Shown here in pieces: positions 8,928 to 17,967 of a stretch of DNA of 64,000 nt. Origin of the DNA: Bacteroidales bacterium (GTDB lineage: Bacteria > Bacteroidota > Bacteroidia > Bacteroidales > UBA932); contig JALCMW010000001.1 in NCBI GenBank assembly GCA_022648685.1, positions 186,001 to 250,000 on the forward strand, in the 5' to 3' direction. The translations under genes were made by a program, and so were the position numbers. The stretch's first letter is position 1. Each line of letters begins with the position of its first letter. The notes beneath the pieces were generated by a model. The model saw only the letters and a program-made list of their open reading frames with translations. It was not told the DNA's origin and searched no databases.

Positions 8928-10271
8928 ATGACTAAGAGAGGAACATTATTGGCCGCGGATGACAACCGGAACATTCTTGCGAGTATAAAGATGCTTATGG
9001 AAAATACTTTCAAGGAAATAATAACCGTAAGCAACCCTGCGGAGATACCGGCGGCATTGAGAAACGGGAAGCCGGAAGTGGTTCTTCTGGACATGAATTT
9101 CAAAAGCGGGATCAACAACGGCAACGAAGGTCTCTACTGGCTGAGGGAGATAAAGCGTCTCAGGCCGTCTGCACAGGTCGTTCTTTTCACTGCTTATGCA
9201 GACATCGAACTTGCTGTAAACGGGATCAAGGAAGGTGCCGCAGATTTCATAGTAAAGCCTTTCACAAACGCCAAAATGACGGAGACTCTGATTTCCGCTC
9301 TTGATAAATCACAGGGGAAAAACACAAAAAGAAAAGAATCCGAAAAGACTTCGATGTTCTGGGGCGAGAGCCCGGTCATGCAACAGCTGCATACTCTTGT
9401 GGACAAAGTTGCCTCGACCGATGCCAACATATTGATAACAGGAGAGAACGGGACGGGAAAAGAGATGCTGGCCAATGAGATACATCATCTATCCCCGCGC
9501 AGCGATGCTCCTATGGTAGCGATAGATATGGGAGCTATAACTGAAACGCTGTTCGAAAGCGAGCTTTTCGGCCATGTGAAAGGGGCGTTCACCGATGCCG
9601 GTACGGACAAGACAGGCAAGTTCGAAGTGGCGGAAAACGGAACGCTTTTCCTGGACGAGATAGGCAACCTTTCGTATTCGCTGCAGGCTAAGCTGCTGTC
9701 AGCCATCCAGAGGAAGACTATAACCAAGGTCGGGGATACGAAACCGATTCCGATCAATGTAAGATTGATATGTGCTACGAACCGCGATCTTAACGATATG
9801 GTGTCCAAAGGACTTTTCAGGGAAGATCTGCTCTACAGGATAAACACCATACACATCCGGCTTCCGGCATTAAGGGAAAGGAAAGAAGACATAGCTCCGC
9901 TGGCCGGTATTTTCCTGAAAAAATACGGAGGAATATATGCAAAGCCTGATTTATCCTTCGATGAAAGCGCAATAACAAAGTTGAAGGACAACCCTTGGCC
10001 GGGAAACATCAGGGAACTGGAACATACTGTGGAAAAGACCGTAATCCTCTGCGATTCATCCGTAATAAAAGCCGATGACATAGACAGTTCTCCGCAGTCT
10101 GTACGGATACAATCGTCTGAACAAAAAGAAAACGGGACTCTGGAAGATATGGAAAAGGAAATGATCGTTAAAGCAATCGGCGAATGCAAGGGAAATCTTT
10201 CGGTAACCGCAGGCCGTCTCGGCATAACACGCCAGACTTTGTACAACAAGATAAAGAAATACGGCATATGA
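8928..10271 (+). CDS. Sigma-54-dependent response regulator (NtrC family)
   Basis: 447 aa. The receiver domain is at about residues 5-125, with an acidic pair at D11/D12, the phospho-acceptor D55 and K110. The AAA+ sigma-54 interaction domain is at about 143-370, with Walker A GENGTGKE at 172-179, the sigma-54 contact loop as GAFTDA at 219-224, and Walker B LFLDEIG at 240-246. A Fis-type helix-turn-helix closes the protein (ITRQTLYNKIKKYGI). It would activate sigma-54 promoters after phosphorylation by the kinase encoded immediately downstream, whose start overlaps its stop as ATGA. The divergent export operon is the most likely target. Confidence 0.95.
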   Translation: MTKRGTLLAADDNRNILASIKMLMENTFKEIITVSNPAEIPAALRNGKPEVVLLDMNFKSGINNGNEGLYWLREIKRLRPSAQVVLFTAYADIELAVNGIKEGAADFIVKPFTNAKMTETLISALDKSQGKNTKRKESEKTSMFWGESPVMQQLHTLVDKVASTDANILITGENGTGKEMLANEIHHLSPRSDAPMVAIDMGAITETLFESELFGHVKGAFTDAGTDKTGKFEVAENGTLFLDEIGNLSYSLQAKLLSAIQRKTITKVGDTKPIPINVRLICATNRDLNDMVSKGLFREDLLYRINTIHIRLPALRERKEDIAPLAGIFLKKYGGIYAKPDLSFDESAITKLKDNPWPGNIRELEHTVEKTVILCDSSVIKADDIDSSPQSVRIQSSEQKENGTLEDMEKEMIVKAIGECKGNLSVTAGRLGITRQTLYNKIKKYGI

Positions 10272-11593
10272 AAACATCCCTGTCCATAAAGAAAATAGGG
10301 ATAATTGCCGCCCTGGCAGGTTTCGCAGTATTGACCGCCGCATTTGCATTATGCCTTTACGTCAAACGATGGGAATTGTCGGCAATATGCGGAATTTTAT
10401 GGGTATACTATATTTTCAAGATGTACGGATTGTACACAAGCAATATCAAAAAAATCGTATTTACGCTGGATGCCCTGGAAAACAAGGATTATTCTTTCCG
10501 ATTCGATACCGCCAATGTGACTCCGGAAGACAAAAAAGCAAATGAGACGCTGAACAAGATCAAACAAATCGTACAAAAGGCGTCATCCGAAGCGAAAGAA
10601 AGGGAAAAATATTACGAACAGATCATAGATTCGGTGGACACCGGCATCATCACCATGGATGCAAACGGGAACATACTGCAAAATAACAGGCAGGCATTGA
10701 AGCTGTTGGGTTTATCGGTACTTACACATTATTCGCAATTGAAATACGTAAGCGAAAAACTGGAAAAAGAGATTGAAAGCATCCAGCCCGGAGAACGGAT
10801 ACAGGTGTCTTTTCAGGATGAAATGGGAACCAAGAATCTGTCTGTAAATGCCGCATCTTCGACTCTCAACAACGGCAAAGTCAGGATAATAGCCATTAAT
10901 GACATAGAAAACGAACTCGATGTGAACGAACTGGATTCCTGGATAAAACTGATACGGGTTCTCACCCATGAAATCATGAACTCCGTAACTCCTATCACAT
11001 CATTGAGCGAAACTCTTTTGTCCAAAGCAGGAAATTCCGAACCCGAGATAAGGGAAGGACTGTCAATAATAAACAAAACAAGCAACGAATTGACACAATT
11101 CGTGGAAAATTACCGCAAATTCACTCATATCCCGACTCCTGTCCCACATCCTTTCTACATCATGGATTTTTCCGAAAGAATGAAGAGAATCGCATTGGAA
11201 CAGAACAAAGCAGGCAATATCAATATAGATATAAGTATCGTTCCGGAAGATCTTATGGTCTATGCAGATGAAAACCTGATCGCTCATGTAATGACAAATC
11301 TGTTGAAAAATGCAATACAGGCAATAACGGAATCCAATATAGGAAACAATATACGAATAGACGGCCGCTGCGGTGAAAATGAAGCTATAATCATCGATAT
11401 ATCGGATGACGGTCCGGTTATTCCGGAAGATGTGGCCGAACACATTTTCATACCGTTTTTCACAACTAAAAAGGAAGGGAACGGAATCGGCCTTTCCCTT
11501 TCAAGACAAATCATGAGACTCAGCGGAGGAACCCTCACGATGAAAACGAATCCGTCCAATCGGCTTACGGTTTTCACCATGAGGTTCAAATGA
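10268..11593 (+). CDS. Sensor histidine kinase, intramembrane-sensing type
   Basis: 441 aa. Two transmembrane helices (about residues 11-31 and 36-53) are joined by only a few residues, so there is no real periplasmic sensor domain. A linker and a PAS-like region (about 115-215) follow. A HisKA-like H-box with LTHEIMNSVTP carries the phosphorylated His, and a HATPase domain has the N-box NLLKNAIQA and the G-box GNGIGLSLSRQ. The start is the ATG overlapping the response-regulator stop (ATGA); the frame is open further upstream to 10184 but that part lies inside the regulator gene. Kinases of this shape usually sense envelope stress or a partner transporter within the membrane. Confidence 0.93.
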   Translation: MKTSLSIKKIGIIAALAGFAVLTAAFALCLYVKRWELSAICGILWVYYIFKMYGLYTSNIKKIVFTLDALENKDYSFRFDTANVTPEDKKANETLNKIKQIVQKASSEAKEREKYYEQIIDSVDTGIITMDANGNILQNNRQALKLLGLSVLTHYSQLKYVSEKLEKEIESIQPGERIQVSFQDEMGTKNLSVNAASSTLNNGKVRIIAINDIENELDVNELDSWIKLIRVLTHEIMNSVTPITSLSETLLSKAGNSEPEIREGLSIINKTSNELTQFVENYRKFTHIPTPVPHPFYIMDFSERMKRIALEQNKAGNINIDISIVPEDLMVYADENLIAHVMTNLLKNAIQAITESNIGNNIRIDGRCGENEAIIIDISDDGPVIPEDVAEHIFIPFFTTKKEGNGIGLSLSRQIMRLSGGTLTMKTNPSNRLTVFTMRFK

Positions 11594-11623
11594 TCTTCCT
11601 CCCGGAATTAGTTGCTAATAAGA

Positions 11624-12643
11624 TTATTCTACGATACCAACACCATCCGTGTTTATCAATGTGAACTGTGCCGCACCTTTATAATTTGTAAGGATGCCTG
11701 TAAAGTCCACGCTTACCGAACCGTTAAGTATGGAAGGATCTATCTGCGTATCGGCGAACTTGGCATATCCGCTTGTCCGAACCTGGACTTCCGTATTTCC
11801 CATCATGAAATATTGGCTTACGGAATATGCCGCGGCATTAGCCAGAAGTTCATCTTTGATTGCCGCAACGGTCCTGGAGCCGTCGCCAGTGGTTGCGCTG
11901 TCGAAATTCCCGGCATTCAGATAATCAATGAAGCCCTGTTTTGACATCGCCCATGTAGTTACACCGTAAGTCTTGTCGGAAAGGAACACCCTGTTAGCCT
12001 GGGATGTTTTGTCCTGATCGGGATCGATATAAATCAGACTGAAGATCTCACCTGCGCTTCCGTTGTCCTTGCTTCCGTATTTCAAGCCTTTCAATGTAAC
12101 ATAACGGCCGAAATTGCTACTGTTGAGAATCTGGGACTCAGAAAGCACAGCAGGCTGAAGCGCAGTTCCGATCCCTCCTCTGAAAATGTGGGTATCGATA
12201 ATATACTGTACATCAATGTATGCTGTTTCATAGTCTCCGGTAGGATCCCTGAATCCCAACTGCAGCATTCCCTGATAATTTCCCAAAGTCAGACCGCTGC
12301 ATTTCACATATACCCATTGTCCCACCTTATAATCATTGTACAAGCCGCTTTTCCCGATTTTCAATTCTATGGCACCGCTTTCATCTTCAATATAAAGACT
12401 CCTGTAAATGTTGCCTGAACGGTCGGAAGAAATAACCTGTCCTTTTATGACTATGTCCTGCTGGATATCCAAAGGAGTATTGTCATACATGGCCTTGAGC
12501 TGGGCAATGGTGGTATTGGCAGTCATTTCCACGGGAGTATACTCCCCCGGATCATCATATTTGAAAGTATAAACCGGATCCCATTCGTCGCAAGAGACAA
12601 AAACGGCCGACATACACATCAGAATAAAAAATATCTTTTTCAT
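11624..12643 (-). CDS. DUF5689-type OB-fold surface lipoprotein
   Basis: 339 aa. A lipoprotein signal ends at C18 (FVSC). After a short linker come OB-fold-like segments: DIVIKGQVISSD, SLYIEDESGAIELKIG and VGQWVYVKCSGLTLG are the strand pattern found in DUF5689 proteins. The C-terminal half (about 165-339) looks like a second OB-like or beta-sandwich part. It is the last gene of the minus-strand unit that starts at 20211, 3 bases after the TonB-dependent receptor, which suggests a receptor/surface-lipoprotein pair. The domain name is recalled from family knowledge; binding to nucleic acid is inferred from the neighbouring nucleases, not seen. Confidence 0.75.
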   Translation of the reverse strand: MKKIFFILMCMSAVFVSCDEWDPVYTFKYDDPGEYTPVEMTANTTIAQLKAMYDNTPLDIQQDIVIKGQVISSDRSGNIYRSLYIEDESGAIELKIGKSGLYNDYKVGQWVYVKCSGLTLGNYQGMLQLGFRDPTGDYETAYIDVQYIIDTHIFRGGIGTALQPAVLSESQILNSSNFGRYVTLKGLKYGSKDNGSAGEIFSLIYIDPDQDKTSQANRVFLSDKTYGVTTWAMSKQGFIDYLNAGNFDSATTGDGSRTVAAIKDELLANAAAYSVSQYFMMGNTEVQVRTSGYAKFADTQIDPSILNGSVSVDFTGILTNYKGAAQFTLINTDGVGIVE

Positions 12644-12646
12644 AAC

Positions 12647-15595
12647 TTAGAATCTGAAATAAATATTCAACATATAATTTATACCGCACATGTAAAAATA
12701 CTTCGGATCGAAACGATAGTATCTTTCTTTTCCGACCGTGTTGTCCACAAGACGGGTCTGTTCATATCCTCCTGTCTTCACATCCTTGTTGTTCAACAGG
12801 TTATTAACCTGAAGATTGACTCCTACCTGATATTTCCATTGTATAAACCAGGATTTTCCGATACTGAAGTTGACAAGGAATGCTGGATCGAATTTTTCCT
12901 GTGAAGTCATATATTCGACTTCCGCAGGAGTTATTTTTCCGTCAGGTCCGGCGACAGCCATGTCCGTTCTGTAAAGAGGATTCATTTCAAGATAAGAATC
13001 GGCAAAATAATTCACGTCGGCATCGATAAACCAATAATTCCTGTTCCATGACAAACCGAGACTTGAAGCCAGCTGCGGCGAACCCGAGACATAATGCTGC
13101 TTGTAATGGTCGATCACATAATTGCCTGAAGCATCAGTCACATAACTTCCCGAAGCATCCTTTGAAAATACCGGAGTCTTTTTCCAATAAGGGACAAACT
13201 GATGATCTATGGTGACATCGGCACTGTTATCCACAGTCTGGGTCATATAAGGGTTGGATGTGTACTCATATTTGCCGTAACTCAATACACCCTTGAGAGA
13301 AAGATTGTCCACAGGAGTAGGCACCTTGAAGCCCACTTCCAGTCCCATGTGTCTTTCGTCTATTCCGCTCATCGCGAAGTTGGTAAACGAATTCTGAAGA
13401 TCATCATAGAAACTCATGACATCGGTCTGGTCTTTTATCGTCGTATAATAACCGGTTACCCTAACGTCATATCCGTCGGAAGAAAACTGGTAATTCAGAT
13501 CCGTTGAAAATGTTTTTACGGTTGTCAGATCCCTGACAAGGGAGTTTCTTGTCCTCGGGGAAACGAAAGCCTGTTTGAACGACGGAGCATCATTGAAATA
13601 GCCAATGTTCCCATAGAAACGCATTTTTCCTCCCAGGACATAATTCAGTCCGGCTTTGGCGGCATAAGTAAAGAAATCCGATTTGTCGGATTTCCCATAG
13701 GAAGTTATCACATCCCCGGTAACTGGATCATACGAAGTCAGGTTATCCCCGTCCACAACTATCTCCTTGCCGTTTTTATCCAGACCGGCGAAAAGACCTT
13801 TCCTGACAAGTCCATCCCTCCAGAAATTGGTATAACCTACCTTGCCGGCAATATTTCCGCTGAGGTCACCCAGGGAAAAAGCCCCGTTCATCCAGGCTCC
13901 GGCTTTTCTTATCTGTGCATAATAGTCATAGCCATATTTGTCACCTTTTCCCAGGACCTGCGCAGAACCGTGCTCCATATAATAATCGAGATCGTTCTGA
14001 ACCTTGGCAGGCGAAGAAGAATAGTCCCTTTCTGCGAATTGGTCTATATTCAGATAGTAATCCCCGCCAAGCAGATCGGCGATTATCTTGTAATTTTCAG
14101 TACGGTTGATCTTTGCATTTGCTCCCCCGTCAACCGTCAGCCATGAATACGGTCTCCATTTGAAAGAGGCAGCGAAATTAAGATCCCGTTGATCGACCCT
14201 GCGTTCTTCCTGAATATATTTCGAGCGATTGCCGTAAGTATCGGCATTCATTTCGTTGACGGAATAAAGTCTGTCCCAGTCTATATGGGTGGTCGGAGCA
14301 TAATCTCCGGTCCAGGCTTCCTTGGCCCATACGTATTTAGGATAATTCCGTCTGTTGTAATCGCTGTTTTCCATGTAGAAATAGCTCGGAAGATTCCTGT
14401 AATAATCAGGTCTCGGATCCGGAGCATCATACCAGTCCAGAGCCGTATATCCGTTCTTGCCGAAACGGTAAAGGACGGTAGCCGATCCCTGGAACTTGTC
14501 CCCGGGGGTAAAATCATATTTCAGGATTGCGATAGGTTCATGCGTTTTGCGTACACGGGAATTACGCACTTTTCCATCCTGGTATCCCCAATTGGAATTG
14601 TACATATTGTCCCCTACAAGGTCATATACTTCCTGTGTCGAACCGTTTTGCGCTCCCCTTTCACCCGGAGCGGCCATAAAGACGAATCCCAGCTTGTTTG
14701 CGTCATCGAATTTCTTTTCAACGGCTCCGTAATATCCGAAAGAGCGATAATACACTCCCTTTATCCAATCGTTTCCGCCCAGGCGTGCAGAAAAATTGAA
14801 GGCATACGACCAGCCGTTGTCCAGCATTCCGGAAGCATATGATCCCATGAGACGAAGGCGGTAAAACGCACTGTTGGAAAGAACGCTGAACCTGTAACCT
14901 GATCTCATGCTGGAAGCCTCGGCCATTATGTCGGTAAGACCGTTATATCCTCCGAATCCGAATTGCGAGACCTCTGTCCCCGTAACGGATTCTTTTGTGC
15001 GGGTGGCTTCATTCAAGCCGCTCCATAATGAATAAGGAGTATATCCGGTCATTGCATCGTTCATTTTGACACCGGCAAGAAGTACGTCCTGTGATTCGCT
15101 CGAATATCCGCGGACTTTGAAACGGATAGGACTGAAATTATATCCTACGGTATTGTTGAAAACATCGTTGGAATTGAAAAGTACGGTAGGATTATCTTCA
15201 TACCCGGAATCCTCCATATCGAATTCTGCGAGATTGGCGACATCCGTTTCATCCATTTTTTGCGAAGGAGTGAGCGAAAGCGTGAACATATTCTTGACAT
15301 AACCGTCATTTACCGTCACATTTACCTGCATCTTCACAAAATCCGGAGCTTCTATCACCAACATATACATTCCATTGTCCAGATTTGGAATATAGAAGTC
15401 ACCCTTTGCATCAGTGCTTGCAGAAGCCAATTTATTGGTTCCCGAAAACAAAGTAAGAGTGGCATCAGCCACCGGAAGCCGGCCTACGCGGTTGACTACC
15501 GTACCTTTGACGCCTCCCGGATAACTCTGTGCAAAGACAGACAGGGAAAACGCCAATATTGCAACAAAAGATAATATTTTCTTATACATACTCAT
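12647..15595 (-). CDS. TonB-dependent receptor with carboxypeptidase-regulatory N-domain
   Basis: 982 aa. A signal peptide (cleavage near VFAQS, residue 23) is followed by a carboxypeptidase-D-regulatory-like domain (about 27-115), a plug-like region (about 130-240) and a long beta-barrel ending in FRF, the terminal aromatic expected for outer-membrane insertion. It lies between the EEP-family enzyme (stop 8 bases upstream) and the DUF5689-type lipoprotein (3 bases downstream). It has no SusD partner, so it is not a classical SusC. In this context it may import nucleotides, phosphate-containing oligomers or metal complexes. Another start exists two codons in (M3). Confidence 0.88.
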   Translation of the reverse strand: MSMYKKILSFVAILAFSLSVFAQSYPGGVKGTVVNRVGRLPVADATLTLFSGTNKLASASTDAKGDFYIPNLDNGMYMLVIEAPDFVKMQVNVTVNDGYVKNMFTLSLTPSQKMDETDVANLAEFDMEDSGYEDNPTVLFNSNDVFNNTVGYNFSPIRFKVRGYSSESQDVLLAGVKMNDAMTGYTPYSLWSGLNEATRTKESVTGTEVSQFGFGGYNGLTDIMAEASSMRSGYRFSVLSNSAFYRLRLMGSYASGMLDNGWSYAFNFSARLGGNDWIKGVYYRSFGYYGAVEKKFDDANKLGFVFMAAPGERGAQNGSTQEVYDLVGDNMYNSNWGYQDGKVRNSRVRKTHEPIAILKYDFTPGDKFQGSATVLYRFGKNGYTALDWYDAPDPRPDYYRNLPSYFYMENSDYNRRNYPKYVWAKEAWTGDYAPTTHIDWDRLYSVNEMNADTYGNRSKYIQEERRVDQRDLNFAASFKWRPYSWLTVDGGANAKINRTENYKIIADLLGGDYYLNIDQFAERDYSSSPAKVQNDLDYYMEHGSAQVLGKGDKYGYDYYAQIRKAGAWMNGAFSLGDLSGNIAGKVGYTNFWRDGLVRKGLFAGLDKNGKEIVVDGDNLTSYDPVTGDVITSYGKSDKSDFFTYAAKAGLNYVLGGKMRFYGNIGYFNDAPSFKQAFVSPRTRNSLVRDLTTVKTFSTDLNYQFSSDGYDVRVTGYYTTIKDQTDVMSFYDDLQNSFTNFAMSGIDERHMGLEVGFKVPTPVDNLSLKGVLSYGKYEYTSNPYMTQTVDNSADVTIDHQFVPYWKKTPVFSKDASGSYVTDASGNYVIDHYKQHYVSGSPQLASSLGLSWNRNYWFIDADVNYFADSYLEMNPLYRTDMAVAGPDGKITPAEVEYMTSQEKFDPAFLVNFSIGKSWFIQWKYQVGVNLQVNNLLNNKDVKTGGYEQTRLVDNTVGKERYYRFDPKYFYMCGINYMLNIYFRF

Positions 15596-15603
15596 TATTT
15601 TGT

Positions 15604-16683
15604 TTATTTGCCGACCACTATATATGTCGGGTAATGATCACTGTAACCACCTATAAATGTGCCGTTTGAGAATGTACGGAAAGGAGTTCCCTTATAGGGA
15701 CCGCTCTGCTGGGTCATGAAAGGCTTCTTGAATACCCTGCCGTAAAAACCCTTCTTGTTTATTTTAATGATATCGAGTCCTTTTCCTTTTGCAAGAGAAT
15801 CATTGACCAGAATAATATCATATATATTCCATTCCCCCCGGTAAGCCAAAGAGCCGTAGCCGGCCTTGAGCATGGACAGGAACGGAGAAAAGAAATCCAC
15901 AGGCCCGACTTCGGAGATTTTTTCTTTGCCGTGCATATATACGGCCATGCTCTCATCCGTCGGATTGTCATTCATATCACCCATTACCACTATCTTGATT
16001 CCTGGATATTCCTTTTCAAGCTCCATGGCCCTGTTGTAAATTATTTCGGCTCCGCGGCTTCTCAGGTCACCTCCTTTCCCGCCTATCCTCGAAGGCAGAT
16101 GAGCAACGAAAACGGCGAACTCTTCACCGTCTATCAGTCCTCTTACCATAAGGATATCCCTGGTACGGAAATCAGCCTGCTGCTCTTTGTTCATGGAAAA
16201 TTCGATTGAACTGCCTTCGAAAGTAAACGGAATCGATTCACTGGCTTCGAACTTGAAATTTTCGGGCTTGTACAAAAGGGCTACATCCACACCTCTCCGG
16301 TCGGGACCGTCGTAATGTACTATCTGATAATCCGCGCCTGCTATCTCGGGCTGATTGACAAGATCCTCGAGTACATGCCTGTTTTCAACTTCACTGACAC
16401 CAAGAAGCGTATGATAACAATGATTGTCATCAGCCATGGCACGTATCACCGTCGCCATGTTATGAAGCTTCTTCTCATATTTCGCTTGTGTCCATTTATT
16501 GGTACCGTCAGGAAGGAACTCGTAATCGTTCTTTCCTTCGTCATGATACGTATCGAACAGATTCTCAAGATTATAAAAACCTATGACATAACTGTCCTTA
16601 CTAACTTTTCTTTGTGCTCCTGCCGTTCCGGCACTTGTCGAAAACAACAGCAGGATCAGGAAAGCATAAACAAATCTTTTCAT
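15604..16683 (-). CDS. Endonuclease/exonuclease/phosphatase-family enzyme, exported
   Basis: 359 aa with an N-terminal signal peptide (cleavage near TAGAQ, residue 24). The metal-dependent EEP active-site motifs are all present: FYNLEN (N38), GVSEVEN (E98), VAHLPSR (H195), GDMNDNPTDES (D236, N238) and GYSDHYP (D349, H350). The family cleaves phosphodiester bonds in DNA, RNA or small phosphoesters. The protein should act in the periplasm or outside the cell. It follows the DNA/RNA non-specific endonuclease gene by 20 bases in the same transcription unit, which favours a nucleic-acid degradation role over a phosphoinositide or sphingomyelin role, though the substrate is not proven by the sequence. 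Confidence 0.9.
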   Translation of the reverse strand: MKRFVYAFLILLLFSTSAGTAGAQRKVSKDSYVIGFYNLENLFDTYHDEGKNDYEFLPDGTNKWTQAKYEKKLHNMATVIRAMADDNHCYHTLLGVSEVENRHVLEDLVNQPEIAGADYQIVHYDGPDRRGVDVALLYKPENFKFEASESIPFTFEGSSIEFSMNKEQQADFRTRDILMVRGLIDGEEFAVFVAHLPSRIGGKGGDLRSRGAEIIYNRAMELEKEYPGIKIVVMGDMNDNPTDESMAVYMHGKEKISEVGPVDFFSPFLSMLKAGYGSLAYRGEWNIYDIILVNDSLAKGKGLDIIKINKKGFYGRVFKKPFMTQQSGPYKGTPFRTFSNGTFIGGYSDHYPTYIVVGK

Positions 16684-16699
16684 TTCAGTTTAAATTAAA

Positions 16700-17893
16700 T
16701 TACCACCACCAGGAAACATCGACAGGATTCTGCGCTTCCACTTTTGCTGCATTTTCCTTGCCTATCTTGTCGGGAAGATTCACGAACAGATCCAGTCCAG
16801 TCTTCTTTTCAAGATCATCTATGGACATGAACATGGATGCCGTAATGGAAGAATTACTATAAGCCTTATGATCCAGATATATGGCACAGCCCATATATCC
16901 CGAAAAGCCTATGGTTGAAGCCTTGCTGTATCTCAACACGGCTTTGTAATAACCGACCGGGACGGGAATCTTTTTCCCGTCATTATCCAAAGCATAGTAA
17001 ATGCTTCCGTCGGCAACACAACCTGTAACGACATAAAGAGTATCGGATTTATTTGCCCATGATCTTACTTCACTTTCCAGATTCGCCCAGATACTCCCGT
17101 TGAAGCCGTTTTGTATCTGGGGAGTCATATTCGTAAAATAGAAAGTCATTGTATTTGCTTCTCTGGAAGAAAGACGATCGGCTGAAGGAAGCTGATGGCC
17201 TCTGGCATACCAGCCGTTATTCCCGTCTTTGAACCCGCTGAAAAGTACAGGCTGTTTATCCCGGGGCAGAAGAGGATCAAGCCCCCAGTTATCGGTACGG
17301 GATACCGCAGAGCCGATATTCCATGCATTGAGGGGATATGCCACCCATTTCGAATCATAATTGGAATAATCCCAACAAAATGAATAATTTCTCGTGCTTA
17401 CAGTCCCTATCTTCATGTAATGGGTGAAAAAGCCATAGCTGTCCGAGGTGCTCATGGCAGGAAGTTCAAGCCAGTCGGTAGCAGGTTCATTGCCACCCGT
17501 ATTTCCTGATGGTGCGGTACCGGCCTGTACCAATTCGACATCGGAATATTTACTTCCGGAAATCAGGGTAAGAACCAGCGACCGTTTGGAAGTATCGGCA
17601 TTCTCACTATAAGTCAATACGATTCCGGACTTGGAATCCGAACCCGATTCGGTACTCAGCGAAGCCCATTCATCCTTTTCAGTACCTGAAGAAGCAGGAT
17701 ATGTAATAGACAATGTCCATTGTCCTGAAGCTTCGACGGAAACGAATTGGCTGCCTTTTGTACTTGCAACCGGATTGGTCTGTAATGTGAGAACGGGAGC
17801 CGTATCATTTTTGCTATCGTTGCCGCATGAAACAAAGATGAGAAATGCGGCGATTCCAAGACAGATAGATACTGCAAATTTATGCTTATACAT
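16700..17893 (-). CDS. DNA/RNA non-specific endonuclease lipoprotein with BACON domain
   Basis: 397 aa. The lipoprotein signal ends at C23 (FVSC). A BACON-like beta-sandwich follows at about residues 33-125, then a His-Me finger nuclease of the NucA/Serratia type at about 150-385. The catalytic core shows RGHQLPSADR (H233; the usual Asp of DRGH is Ala230), TNMTPQ at 254-259, the metal-ligand region FNGSIW (N265) and the conserved Glu in NLE (E273). It should be anchored to the outer membrane and cut DNA and RNA outside the cell. It is preceded by a perfect hairpin at 17919-17942 and followed by the EEP-family gene. Confidence 0.9.
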   Translation of the reverse strand: MYKHKFAVSICLGIAAFLIFVSCGNDSKNDTAPVLTLQTNPVASTKGSQFVSVEASGQWTLSITYPASSGTEKDEWASLSTESGSDSKSGIVLTYSENADTSKRSLVLTLISGSKYSDVELVQAGTAPSGNTGGNEPATDWLELPAMSTSDSYGFFTHYMKIGTVSTRNYSFCWDYSNYDSKWVAYPLNAWNIGSAVSRTDNWGLDPLLPRDKQPVLFSGFKDGNNGWYARGHQLPSADRLSSREANTMTFYFTNMTPQIQNGFNGSIWANLESEVRSWANKSDTLYVVTGCVADGSIYYALDNDGKKIPVPVGYYKAVLRYSKASTIGFSGYMGCAIYLDHKAYSNSSITASMFMSIDDLEKKTGLDLFVNLPDKIGKENAAKVEAQNPVDVSWWW

Positions 17894-17918
17894 ATAAGTA
17901 GCTATTTTAGAGCAATAA

Positions 17919-17942
17919 GGGTTTCCGGCCGGCCGGAAACCC
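17919..17942. terminator. Perfect 24-base palindrome inside the nuclease operon
   Basis: GGGTTTCCGGCC is followed directly by its own reverse complement, giving a 10-bp stem with a CCGG loop in RNA. It lies between the stop of the 747-aa lipoprotein gene (17968) and the nuclease start (17893). There is no strong uridine run on the minus strand after it (TTATTGCTCT). It could be a partial terminator or an RNA end-protecting hairpin that raises the upstream lipoprotein over the enzymes. Confidence 0.7.
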
Positions 17943-17967
17943 CCTCTATTATAAAGGAAAGACCTTG

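Noticed and set aside
12647..15595. SusC/SusD-type polysaccharide utilisation locus
   Set aside because: No SusD homologue, no glycoside hydrolase and no hybrid two-component regulator are present; the receptors are of the Oar-like and carboxypeptidase-regulatory types.
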